A stretch of DNA of 64,000 nt, taken from positions 1-64,000 of the forward strand of contig CAJEXI010000013.1 in NCBI GenBank assembly GCA_903994455.1, written 5' to 3'. The notes beneath the pieces were generated by a model. The model ran no database searches, was not told the origin of the DNA, and saw only the letters and a list, made by a program, of their open reading frames with translations. Positions 17,572-24,969 of this stretch are shown here, piece after piece (positions within the stretch are counted from its first letter, which is position 1; the number at the start of each line of letters is the position of its first letter). Made by a program: the position numbers and the translations under genes. The stretch comes from an uncultured Chlorobiaceae bacterium. GTDB taxonomy: Bacteria > Bacteroidota > Chlorobiia > Chlorobiales > Chlorobiaceae.

Positions 17572-19671
17572 ATGGCGAACGAACTACAATCATTATCCAT
17601 CCTCTTCCAGAATAGGCTTTTCAGAATCCCGGACTATCAACGCGGGTACGCTTGGAGGCACGAGCAACTCGTCGATTTCTGGGAAGACATCATGAACCTC
17701 CACGAGGACAGGTATCACTATACAGGTATGCTCTCCTTAAAGGCAGCGGGTCGAGAAAGTGTTGAAGATTTTGCTAAGAGCGAGTGGCAGCCGAGCGGAT
17801 TCAACCTATTTCATGTCGTGGATGGGCAACAGCGATTGACGACCTTCTCTATCCTCATGTTTGAGATTATCTCATTCGTTCGAGGACTCTCAGAAAACGA
17901 TGGGAAAAAGGATGATGAGATTGTCCTTGGAGACGAAACTCTAAAACAGATTAAGGAGAAGTATATCGTCAGGTATCGCCCGTCGATAGAACTCAATATT
18001 GTAAAAACATACCTGTTTGGCTACGAAACCGACAATCCCAGTGCCGATTACTTGAAGTACAGAGTATTCGAGGAACCTTTCGGTGGTAATGTTTTTGAAA
18101 CGTATTACACAAAGAACCTGAAAGACGCGAAGGTCTTCTTTGTCGAGAAGCTTCAGGCATTGTACGAAAGTGAGGGTATTGAAGGCATTGAAAGTGTTTA
18201 CCGCAAACTGACTCTGCGACTTATGTTTAATCTTCACGAGATTGAGGATGACTATGACGTATTTGTCGCTTTCGAAACGATGAATAATCGCGGCAAAAAG
18301 TTGACAAACCTCGAACTACTGAAGAACCGACTTATCTACCTTACAACGCTCTTCGATGACGGGCAACTGGATTCAAAGGAAAAAGAACAGTTACGAAAAA
18401 ACATCAACGATGCGTGGAAAGAGGTTTACTATCAACTGGGGCGCAACCAAACCGCTCCACTTTCTGATGATGAATTCTTGCGCGCCCATTGGATTACCTG
18501 CTTCCAATATTCCCGTAAAGGCGGGGACGACTACATACGATATCTGCTCGGAAAGTTCTCCGCAAAGAAAGTCTTTGAAAAACATACCCCGATACAGAAA
18601 CATGATGAAGATGTCCCTCTGTCTGATGTCGAAGCAGGAAAAGACGATGAAACGGTAGAAGTTCAGATCGAAGCGGAAGCCCAGTTTGTCAGCAAACTCG
18701 TGCCAAAGGAAATCAGCAGCTATGTCAACAGCCTGAAATCGCTGGCGGAATATTGGTATTATAGCTTCTTCCCTTACGAAAGCAACTTTTCTGACGATGA
18801 GAAAGTTTGGATAGACAAGCTGAACCGTATCGGTATCAGTTATTTTCGTCCGTTGATAGTCGCCGCATTATCTAAGAAGAAAACCACTACACCGACAGAG
18901 TGCAGTAAGCTGTTCAAGTCCATTGAGCGTTTTATCTTTGTGTCTTTCCGTATTGGAGGGATCCAGTCGAACTATCAAAGTAGCGTTTATTACAACAAGT
19001 CCCGAGACGTATTGAACGGCAATGCTTCCCTTGTCTCGATTTCCGAGGAATTGGACTCCACGGTGGATAAAGATATGGCTTATGCTATCAAAATTTTTAC
19101 CGCACGTACCAACACGCGCTTCGATTCTGGAGAAGGCTTTTATGGGTGGGGCGACTTGCGGTATTTCCTTTACGAGTATGAGTTTGAGAAAGCCGTTAAG
19201 AATAACCTTCAGAAGGTCGACTGGAGTATGTTCACAAGAGTTGAAAGGGATAAGGTGACCATAGAACATATTCTGCCGCAAACACCGACAAAGTTCTATT
19301 GGCGCAATACCTACAGGATGTTCACTGACTGCGAGATAAAGCAACTGTCCGGTTCGCTTGGAAACCTTCTCCCGTTGTCCCAAAGCATCAACTCGTCACT
19401 CCAGAACGACAGCTTTCAGGACAAAAAGAACCCGCCCGCAACAGGTCGAAGGGGTTACATCAACGGTTCCCATTCGGAAATTGAAGTAGCTCAAAAGAAT
19501 GACTGGACAGCACAGGATATTCTTAATCGTGGTCTGGCGTTGCTGAAATTCATGGAGACCCGCTGGAGGCTTCAATTGTCCGATGAGGAAAAAATGGCAT
19601 TGCTCCACATAGAGTTTGTGGATGATGGGCGTGCAATCCCACCTGAAATCCAGGAAACTCAGTCAACTTGA
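17572..19671 (+). CDS. GmrSD-like DUF262/DUF1524 protein (type IV restriction-like)
   Basis: One 699-residue chain carries both halves of the GmrS/GmrD architecture. The N-terminal DUF262 (ParB-like nucleotide-binding) part has IPDYQRGYAW and VDGQQRLTTFSILM; the middle contains FETMNNRGKKLTNLELLKN; the C-terminal DUF1524 HNH-type part has TIEHILPQTP and a following LSGSLGNLLPLSQSIN. Proteins of this kind cut modified (for example glycosylated) phage DNA with NTP help, though many relatives are uncharacterised. Gene-body length is usual. A DUF3800 gene follows about 100 bases downstream on the same strand. Confidence 0.88.
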   Translation: MANELQSLSILFQNRLFRIPDYQRGYAWRHEQLVDFWEDIMNLHEDRYHYTGMLSLKAAGRESVEDFAKSEWQPSGFNLFHVVDGQQRLTTFSILMFEIISFVRGLSENDGKKDDEIVLGDETLKQIKEKYIVRYRPSIELNIVKTYLFGYETDNPSADYLKYRVFEEPFGGNVFETYYTKNLKDAKVFFVEKLQALYESEGIEGIESVYRKLTLRLMFNLHEIEDDYDVFVAFETMNNRGKKLTNLELLKNRLIYLTTLFDDGQLDSKEKEQLRKNINDAWKEVYYQLGRNQTAPLSDDEFLRAHWITCFQYSRKGGDDYIRYLLGKFSAKKVFEKHTPIQKHDEDVPLSDVEAGKDDETVEVQIEAEAQFVSKLVPKEISSYVNSLKSLAEYWYYSFFPYESNFSDDEKVWIDKLNRIGISYFRPLIVAALSKKKTTTPTECSKLFKSIERFIFVSFRIGGIQSNYQSSVYYNKSRDVLNGNASLVSISEELDSTVDKDMAYAIKIFTARTNTRFDSGEGFYGWGDLRYFLYEYEFEKAVKNNLQKVDWSMFTRVERDKVTIEHILPQTPTKFYWRNTYRMFTDCEIKQLSGSLGNLLPLSQSINSSLQNDSFQDKKNPPATGRRGYINGSHSEIEVAQKNDWTAQDILNRGLALLKFMETRWRLQLSDEEKMALLHIEFVDDGRAIPPEIQETQST

Positions 19672-19772
19672 GCATCTGCTGAGAGATTCTCTCGAAAGAG
19701 ATAATTCTTATGGGATGTGGTAAATTGAATCAAGTTGTTTGTTTTTTTTACAAAAGGTATTTCAGAGAGAGA

Positions 19773-20612
19773 ATGGTGAAAAATCCAATGAGCATTCAAA
19801 AAAGCAAATATATCCTATGTTTTGATGACAGTGGGTCGAGAGATCCCGATAGAACAGCTACGGAAAGTCTTATACGAGACGACAGGATGGATTGGTTTGC
19901 GCTTGGAGGTATTCTGGTTAAAGATAATGATGTTCAAACTGTTGTAAGAAAGCATCAATTATTTTTACAGAAATGGAATATTGACTATCACCTTCATTCA
20001 ACAAAAATAAGAGGTCATCATGGCAAGTTTGCCTGGTTGAGCAAAGAAGAAAATAGTAAGCTTTTTTATCCTGAACTTGGTCAATTTCTAGTATCATTGC
20101 CTGTTATAGGTATAGCCTGTGTCATTCATCGTCCTGGTTATGTCATGCGATATAAAGAAAAGTATAATGACAGGCTTTGGTACATGTGCAAAACGACATT
20201 CAGTATTTTGGTCGAAAGAGCAGCAAAATACGTTGACAAGCAGGATGGGCAACTTGAAATAATCTTTGAAGGGTCAGGAAAAAAAGAGGATAGCGATATT
20301 ATACAGTATTTGCGCGAACTCAAGAAGGGAGGCAATCCATTTAATCCATCAACCTCGAAAGATTATCGCCCATTTACTGCGGATGATTATTCGCGGATCA
20401 TTATCGGCGAACCAAAGCGAAAAACAAAAGCAAACCCGTTATTACAAATTGCTGATTTAATGCTTTATCCAATGGCAAAAAGTGGTTATCAATCAGAGTA
20501 TCAACCATTTAAGGAATTGATGAAGCATAATAAAATTATTGACTGCGTAATTCCGCCGGAAGAGAGACCATTTATGTCGGTAAAGTACAGTTGTTTTGAC
20601 GGAAGGATATAA
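19773..20612 (+). CDS. DUF3800 protein
   Basis: Recognised by the DUF3800 opening YILCFDDSGSRDPD and the late motif LLQIADLMLYP, where the acidic residues are thought to form an RNase H-like active centre; function in the family is not established. I place the start at ATG 19773 (MVKNPMSIQKSK); a second ATG at 19788 is equally possible, and a longer upstream frame to 19710 has no support. About 279 residues. Lying just behind the GmrSD-like gene in the same direction, it could be a functional partner. A hairpin (AAAGGC/GCCTTT) follows the stop at about 20625. Confidence 0.8.
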   Translation: MVKNPMSIQKSKYILCFDDSGSRDPDRTATESLIRDDRMDWFALGGILVKDNDVQTVVRKHQLFLQKWNIDYHLHSTKIRGHHGKFAWLSKEENSKLFYPELGQFLVSLPVIGIACVIHRPGYVMRYKEKYNDRLWYMCKTTFSILVERAAKYVDKQDGQLEIIFEGSGKKEDSDIIQYLRELKKGGNPFNPSTSKDYRPFTADDYSRIIIGEPKRKTKANPLLQIADLMLYPMAKSGYQSEYQPFKELMKHNKIIDCVIPPEERPFMSVKYSCFDGRI

Positions 20613-21057
20613 TGATATAATAACAAAGGCCCGACATAATCGAGCCTTTGAGTACTGTCGGCTTGCTGCTTAGCGCAAACCCCGGGGCAAAGCCCATATG
20701 AAATACCATAGAATGTACAAATAGTTTTGATTTAAATTTAATTATTTTTCTTAAGGGAAAATCTTCAGCTAATCGAAACTGTGCAGCGGCAACAATATCT
20801 GGTTTAAATTGAGATTTGAAGCGTACGACCAAAGCCTCAAAAGTGTTGTCAAGTTGGTGATTATCCAAAAGAACTTTAAACCCTTTGTGATGCTTGCTGC
20901 TTGTGACAAGCTCCGACAAGGTCGTGATCTCCCCTTTTGATCTAATCATATCATGAGTATATGTTGCTGGATGACCGTTCAACTCTTCGTAACGCCTGAT
21001 TATGCGCTCAACTTCTTTTTTGAACAGCATAAAGTCCCTTTCTGTATCGACCGCCAC
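20572..21057 (-). CDS. Hypothetical protein, possibly altered at the C-terminus
   Basis: A 161-residue frame downstream of the higA gene on the same strand. Residues 1-110 look like a real protein (charged helices, GHPATYTHDMIRSKGEI, HKGFKVLLDNHQLDNTFEAL), but I do not recognise the family. The last 50 residues are less convincing and run 41 bases into the end of the convergent DUF3800 gene, so the native C-terminus may have been replaced. It starts 32 bases after higA and may belong to that operon. Confidence 0.5.
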   Translation of the reverse strand: MAVDTERDFMLFKKEVERIIRRYEELNGHPATYTHDMIRSKGEITTLSELVTSSKHHKGFKVLLDNHQLDNTFEALVVRFKSQFKPDIVAAAQFRLAEDFPLRKIIKFKSKLFVHSMVFHMGFAPGFALSSKPTVLKGSIMSGLCYYIIISFRQNNCTLPT

Positions 21058-21089
21058 AAGCAGCGGTCATTGGATTTTTTAGCCCATTT

Positions 21090-21365
21090 CTACAGGATCA
21101 AGACTTTAATTTTTTTCCCCAGAGCTTCAGCATAGTGATGCAGCGTAGAAAGCCTAATATCTTCAGAATGGTTTTCAATTCTTGAGATTGCCGATTTCTT
21201 GGTATTCAGCTTGTCGGCCAGAGCTTCCTGTGTAAGCCCTGCGTTTTTTCTCGCTTCTTTCAACAACACTCCGATCTTGAACTCTTCGTATTCTTTATCG
21301 AAGGTCTTAGCAAATTCAGGGTCACGGCCTTTCCGCTTTGCAATAGCGCGGTGTAAGTCATTCAT
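21090..21365 (-). CDS. HigA-like antitoxin (XRE helix-turn-helix)
   Basis: A 91-residue antitoxin and DNA-binding protein. An N-terminal helix ([25 protein letters not shown]) is followed by an XRE helix-turn-helix: [31 protein letters not shown]. The start at 21365 has a strong GGAGG six to seven bases upstream and excludes a longer frame to 21455. It follows the truncated toxin by 16 bases in the toxin-first order typical of higBA-type modules. The gene itself looks intact although its toxin is broken. Confidence 0.82.
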   Translation of the reverse strand: MNDLHRAIAKRKGRDPEFAKTFDKEYEEFKIGVLLKEARKNAGLTQEALADKLNTKKSAISRIENHSEDIRLSTLHHYAEALGKKIKVLIL

Positions 21366-21381
21366 ATTTTCGCCTCCTGAG

Positions 21382-21523
21382 CTAGTCTTTCTTTCGTTTT
21401 TCAGCCAGTTCGATTTCTTCTGGTGGGGTTTTCTGTGTTTTCTTTGCGAACCCATTTGTAAGAATCACCAAATTTCCATCGTCAAAGAAGCCGAGTAGCC
21501 GGAACGCATTGTTGCTATATAAA
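21382..21523 (-). pseudogene. HigB/RelE-type toxin, C-terminal fragment
   Basis: Only the last 45 or so residues remain: [43 protein letters not shown], split here as motifs [15 protein letters not shown] and [17 protein letters not shown], which are the C-terminal half of the RelE-like HigB fold. The N-terminal half is missing. Upstream of base 21523 the sequence is the dispersed repeat 21524-21620, so the truncation point coincides with the repeat boundary. The fragment has no start codon of its own. Confidence 0.8.
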
Positions 21524-21620
21524 GTGGGGTGAACACACAAAGAACTTTTTTTTATGTATTTTGATTGTAGGACCATGCCGCCAAGCGAACAGTTCTAAAC
21601 CTTAACCTGATGAATCCAGA
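21524..21620. repeat. Dispersed 97-bp repeat, copy A
   Basis: About 97 bases that recur at 26383-26478. The best conserved parts are GTGGGGTGAACACACA at the left, TTTTTTATGTATTTTGA in the middle and AAACCTTAACCTGATGAATC at the right; the centre is diverged. In this copy the right end contains the ATG of the antitoxin at 21610, so the repeat is probably the leader/promoter of this toxin-antitoxin module. Its left end is the point where the neighbouring higB is cut off. Confidence 0.75.
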
Positions 21621-21840
21621 TCCAAAACGTATTATTGATGAGGTAATGCAACTGCTGCCCTCCATTCGAGCATTTATCGCCGAAGTATTACTCGATACTC
21701 TTGATTTTGAAGACAACTTTCTTGTTTCATCAGCTTGGCAGGTAGAGATACAGAGGCGTTGTGCGGCTATTGATACAGGAACAGCAAGATTAGTTGATAA
21801 CGAGTCTGCATTCAGGAGCTTAAGAGACAGTTTGGTCTGA
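21610..21840 (+). CDS. Addiction-module antitoxin (small helical)
   Basis: A 76-residue acidic protein, MNPDPKRIIDEVMQLLPSIR at its start, resembling the putative addiction-module component family that pairs with ParE/RelE-type toxins. The stop overlaps the toxin start as TGATG, giving translational coupling. The ATG lies in the right end of the dispersed repeat (copy A). It appears intact while the toxin downstream is frameshifted. Confidence 0.7.
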   Translation: MNPDPKRIIDEVMQLLPSIRAFIAEVLLDTLDFEDNFLVSSAWQVEIQRRCAAIDTGTARLVDNESAFRSLRDSLV

Positions 21841-22129
21841 TGTTAGTCTTTTGGGATGAGGAAGCTTTGGCCGAAGCGGATGCTGCGGCCAAATTTTATC
21901 AACAGCGGCAGGTTGGATTGGGGGGAAGCGTTTTCTTGATAACCTGGCGAAGGCAGTATCAGGGATTGCACGTCATCCCTGCCTCTACAGACAAAGATGT
22001 AACATCCGAAAATGTAAGTTGCCACATTTTCCTTATGGTGTTGTTTACAGAATAGAGGCGGATACGATTCAAATCATTGCAGTCATGCATTTACGGCAAG
22101 AGCCTGGTTATTGGAAGCATAGGATTTGA
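21840..22129 (+). pseudogene. ParE/RelE-type toxin with frameshift in a G6 run
   Basis: The first part reads VFWDEEALAEADAAAKFYQQRQVGLG; after a run of six G at 21919-21924 the expected frame changes. In the shifted frame the protein continues RFLDNLAKAVSGIARHP, HFPYGVVYRIEADTIQIIAVMHLRQEPGYWKHRI, the complete C-terminal half of a ParE toxin with its YRIE and HLRQEPGYW motifs. Four or seven G would restore one frame. The uncorrected frame stops at about 22055. It is either decay or a length-variable tract; a sequencing error in the homopolymer is also possible. Confidence 0.78.
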
Positions 22130-22248
22130 CCTCTGAAAGCATGGACTCTGATTTTGTTTGCCGTATTGGTTGTTCAGTCAATCAGGTATCCCTGACGGCA
22201 TTTTCAGTTTTTTGAGCTTGCCGGAATGCAGGGAGGAGAAAGAAACCG

Positions 22249-22650
22249 TTATCGTGGGAGAATCAAAAAATCAGCAGGAGTCAGAATAGAAATTCCTCTC
22301 CATGATACCAGTTCAAGCAGGTGCTTGTCACCTGAGACTACCACCTGAGCCTCAGCAGCATGAGCCGCTTCAAGAATCCGATTATCATCACGGTCAGCGG
22401 TTATGTCATCAACGGCAATGGTTGGGGTAACCATTGCGAATGTCTCCATGAAAATCCCCGTAATCCGGTAAACCTGTTCCGGAAGCAGTCCAAATTTTGG
22501 ACGTCGCAGAACATCTTCCACCTCTTGCATAATGTCTGGAGAAATAAAATTAACCACCCTCAGCGTCGAACACTGACGCAACACCTCGCGTGGATTCCCT
22601 CCGAAAAGTATGCCGGAAACAAGAACATTGGTGTCGCATACAATGTTCAT
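22249..22650 (-). CDS. PIN-domain toxin (VapC/Pit-like ribonuclease)
   Basis: A 133-residue PIN-domain protein, expected to be a metal-dependent ribonuclease toxin. Acidic active-site residues are visible in CDTNVLVSGILFGG (first Asp), EVEDVLRR, DRDDNRILEAAHAAEA, and VSGDKHLLEL, the standard four-acid layout. It overlaps the RHH antitoxin upstream by four bases (ATGA), the usual order of antitoxin then toxin. All motif residues are present, so unlike most neighbours this pair looks functional. Confidence 0.85.
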   Translation of the reverse strand: MNIVCDTNVLVSGILFGGNPREVLRQCSTLRVVNFISPDIMQEVEDVLRRPKFGLLPEQVYRITGIFMETFAMVTPTIAVDDITADRDDNRILEAAHAAEAQVVVSGDKHLLELVSWRGISILTPADFLILPR

Positions 22651-22898
22651 GACAATGTTAACTTTGACTCACGAACATCTTCGATCTCTCGGGCTACGTC
22701 ATGCTCATTCAGATGCTGTTTCTGCACTGCCATATCGCCAAGCTGAAAAAGATCATTCCACTGACTCTGGCGCTGAATATAAAGCCTCGCAGCTTCCCTT
22801 ATCAACTCTGAACGGCTTCGATACTCATTTCTGGCTGTTTTGTCAATTTCGTTCAGCAATGAATCCTGAAAAGAGACATTCACGGTGACAGTTCTCAT
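22647..22898 (-). CDS. Ribbon-helix-helix (CopG-like) antitoxin
   Basis: An 83-residue protein beginning with the beta strand and helices of a ribbon-helix-helix repressor: RTVTVNVSFQDSLLNEIDK, then YRSRSELIREAARLYIQR. Its C-terminal tail would bind the PIN toxin, whose start it overlaps. It is first in the operon and should repress it as a dimer. Upstream bases 22899-23140 hold the promoter; no operator symmetry was identified. Confidence 0.82.
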   Translation of the reverse strand: MRTVTVNVSFQDSLLNEIDKTARNEYRSRSELIREAARLYIQRQSQWNDLFQLGDMAVQKQHLNEHDVAREIEDVRESKLTLS

Positions 22899-23143
22899 AA
22901 CAATTATTTTTCGTTAGCATGAGGTATAATGTACAAAGTTTGTATGTCCACAGAAAGCCTGTTTTCTTGAAAAAGTTTCAACATAGTTGCCACTCGTTGT
23001 TCTTAGAATCTGAAAGTACTGCGTTCGAAGGCAAACGTCATGATTGATACAATCGAAGAGACTGCGAAAGAACAGGTTTAGCAATCAATCAGACAATTTC
23101 AGCATCGAAGCCAACTGTTTCCGAGGTAGTAAACGTCTGCGAT

Positions 23144-23347
23144 ATGATTAAAATTAAGGCAGAAAAGGCACTCAAGCCTATAGGCTCACATGGAGGCGGG
23201 AACCATTTCATTGAAGCTTGTTTCGATCAACATCACAACCTGGCAATCACGATTCATTCAGGCAGCCGGAACTTCGGAAAGTGTGTTGCCACCTTCTATC
23301 AACAAAAGGCAAAGGAAGGGTGCGCCGTATACACTATAAAAACATAA
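23144..23347 (+). pseudogene. RtcB RNA ligase fragment
   Basis: Sixty-seven residues containing GGGNHFIEACFDQHHNLAITIHSGSRNFGK, recognised by the parts GGGNHFIE and IHSGSRNFGK, which carry metal- and nucleotide-contacting residues of RtcB tRNA/RNA ligases. A whole RtcB is about 400 residues or more; both the N-terminal region and the catalytic C-terminal histidine region are absent. The frame ends just before the convergent higA-like gene. A relic of gene loss or transfer. Confidence 0.75.
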
Positions 23348-23350
23348 TGG

Positions 23351-23641
23351 TTACGCGCTTGCTTTCAGCATCGGCTGCACATGGCGCTTTGGTTTGTGCA
23401 GAGGCAAGTCGTGATTTGCTTGCAGGTTAAGCCAGAACTCCGGTGATGTGTTGAACGCCTCGGCAAGAAGCCAGGCTGTATTTGGTGACACCCCTCTCTT
23501 ACCACGGACAATCTCATTGATTCGTTGCACCGGGATGCCGATATGCGCCGAAAGAGCTTTCTGGGACAGACCCATGGGCTCGATAAACTCCTTCAGTAAT
23601 ATAATTCCGGGATGTGTTGCCACTCTGTTTGATGGTATCAT
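23351..23641 (-). CDS. higA: HigA-type antitoxin (second module)
   Basis: A 96-residue HigA antitoxin: THPGIILLKEFIEPMGLSQKAL, then HIGIPVQRINEIVRGKRGVSPNTAWLLAEAF, the conserved helix-turn-helix and the following TSPEFWLNLQ. The N-terminal motif HPGxxLKE is diagnostic. It follows the damaged higB by 21 bases in the toxin-first order of higBA. It appears intact. Confidence 0.9.
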   Translation of the reverse strand: MIPSNRVATHPGIILLKEFIEPMGLSQKALSAHIGIPVQRINEIVRGKRGVSPNTAWLLAEAFNTSPEFWLNLQANHDLPLHKPKRHVQPMLKASA

Positions 23642-23662
23642 GTTATTTTTTGCAGAAATTGG

Positions 23663-23950
23663 TTAGTGGTAATCAATAATCTGAACGTCGTATGCTCCGA
23701 AATCCTGCCATCTGAAGACAATTCGCCACTGATCATTGATTCGAATGCTGTGGAAACCTGCGAAATCACCCTTCAATGCTTCCAGACGATTGCCTGGAGG
23801 AGATTTCAAATCTTCCAGAGACGGGACAGCATTGAGAACATCCAGTTTGTACTGGGCCACATCTTTTATCTGAACAGGTATTTTTCTTGAGCTACTACTT
23901 GAAATACCGGGATAAAAATCTGACGTTGCCCGATTTCCAAAAGTAAAGTG
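23663..23950 (-). pseudogene. higB: HigB toxin lacking a recognisable start codon
   Basis: The frame reads FGNRATSDFY, SRKIPVQIKDVAQYKLDVLNAV, LEDLKSPPGNRLEALKGDFAG, FHSIRINDQWRIVFRW and ends DVQIIDYH, i.e. an essentially complete HigB. However, in frame upstream of FGNR no ATG, GTG or TTG exists before a TAA at 23957-23959. The only usable start is an internal GTG at 23860, which would give 65 residues and lose the first helix. I infer loss of the start codon; use of a non-standard start cannot be excluded. Confidence 0.72.
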
Positions 23951-24053
23951 GTTTTTTTACCGTTGAGGTAAGTTTCATGATGGATATTAGTTCAAAATTC
24001 AGTAGTATTGCTGATTAGTTGTTACAAAAGAAAATACCGTTGTTGTTTGTATC

Positions 24054-24269
24054 ATGAAAGAAAAAGCGATGCCAGTCTGGGCAAAGAAGGTTGTGAACAT
24101 ATTTTCTATTTTTCAGATCCCTCGTGTTCCAGAGTACGGAGAATTCCAAAAAGCTGGATACCGTAAAGAGGTGGTAAGGCAGACATCGAATGGCAATGTG
24201 CTTTTGCAGCTTGGACATTACCTTACTGAAGAGGAGATTGACCGGCTGAAAAAGGATCTTGCCATATAG
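24054..24269 (+). CDS. Small hypothetical protein
   Basis: A 71-residue basic protein, not recognised. It has a compact look with an aromatic/hydrophobic first half (NIFSIFQIPRVPEYGEF) and a C-terminal helix (LTEEEIDRLKKDL). A second ATG at 24069 could be the true start; neither has a strong ribosome site. The stop lies 18 bases from the convergent yjbQ gene. Composition and lack of disruptions suggest a real gene. Confidence 0.5.
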   Translation: MKEKAMPVWAKKVVNIFSIFQIPRVPEYGEFQKAGYRKEVVRQTSNGNVLLQLGHYLTEEEIDRLKKDLAI

Positions 24270-24287
24270 AGAAGTGTTGAAGCGACC

Positions 24288-24805
24288 CCTTATTCGCCGA
24301 TAATCTTGATGAGCACCCTTTTTTTTCTCTTGCCGTCAAACTCACCGTAAAAAATCTGCTCCCAGGTACCAAAATGGAGCCGACCTTTTGTGACGGCAAC
24401 AACCACCTCCCGACCCATGATCTGGCGCTTGTGATGGGCATCGCCGTTATCCTCGCCAGTTCTGTTGTGCTGGTAGCGGCTTAACGGTTCATGCGGAGCC
24501 AGCTCCTCAAGCCACCGCTTGTAGTCCTGATGCAGCCCCGGTTCGTCATCATTGATAAAGACTGACGCAGTTATGTGCATCGCATTCACCAGGCAGAGTC
24601 CCTCCTGAATGCCGCTCTCCTGAAGAGCCCGCTCAACCTGGCCAGTGATATTGACAAAATCCATTCTTGCAGGTATCTGTAGCCAGAGTTCCTTGTGGTA
24701 CGATTTCATGTTTCAGAAGGTTAATGTTCAGGGTCTTGCCCGTATTCATTTTTATATCGGAAATTACCATTTTGTGCGGAAGATGAAGGTATAGTGCAAA
24801 AAATA
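24288..24805. repeat. 518-bp direct repeat, copy 1 (contains yjbQ)
   Basis: Bases 24288-24805 match 28598-29115 at a constant offset of 4310 with no indel and only scattered substitutions. The block starts at the yjbQ stop codon and extends about 95 bases upstream of the yjbQ start. Beyond 24805 the copies diverge for about 35-60 bases and then both carry the 23-bp tandem array. The two copies flank the DUF4143 and Septu-like genes in the same orientation. Confidence 0.93.
24290..24709 (-). CDS. yjbQ: YjbQ family protein (UPF0047), copy 1
   Basis: A 139-residue protein of the YjbQ/UPF0047 family, which has weak thiamine-phosphate synthase activity in some species; its real role is unclear. 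Conserved histidines are seen in [14 protein letters not shown] and [10 protein letters not shown], followed by [16 protein letters not shown], a hallmark of the family. Full length and intact. It differs from the second copy (28600-29019) at two visible residues (KRWLEEL versus KQWLDEL). Having two near-identical copies 4.3 kb apart is unusual for this single-copy family. Confidence 0.9.
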   Translation of the reverse strand: MKSYHKELWLQIPARMDFVNITGQVERALQESGIQEGLCLVNAMHITASVFINDDEPGLHQDYKRWLEELAPHEPLSRYQHNRTGEDNGDAHHKRQIMGREVVVAVTKGRLHFGTWEQIFYGEFDGKRKKRVLIKIIGE

Positions 24806-24862
24806 GGTTCCAGGCATCCCTTCCCGCTGTCGTTTTGCATGTACTCCTTTACTTCTGTTGAC

Positions 24863-24931
24863 TGTGGCGGAACGGGATTGTATATTATGGCGAAACGGTA
24901 GTGTAAGGTGCGGCGAAATGGTAGTGTAGCG
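24863..24931. repeat. Three tandem 23-bp units, array 1
   Basis: Three head-to-tail units of exactly 23 bases start at 24863, 24886 and 24909. Shared core: GGCGAAACGGTAGTGTA with small changes (first unit GGCGGAACGGGATTGTA). The same structure recurs at 29149-29217. No spacer separates the units, so this is not CRISPR. It could be the multiple terminal repeat of an insertion element (IS21-type ends have this style), or iteron-like protein-binding sites; both are inference. DUF4143 starts 39 bases downstream. Confidence 0.85.
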
Positions 24932-24969
24932 ACTTATAACGTGAGCAAAAAAAACAACAAAGGACAATA

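Noticed and set aside
24863-24931. The tandem 23-bp units as a CRISPR array
   Set aside because: Units abut with no spacers, only three copies exist, and no cas gene is present.
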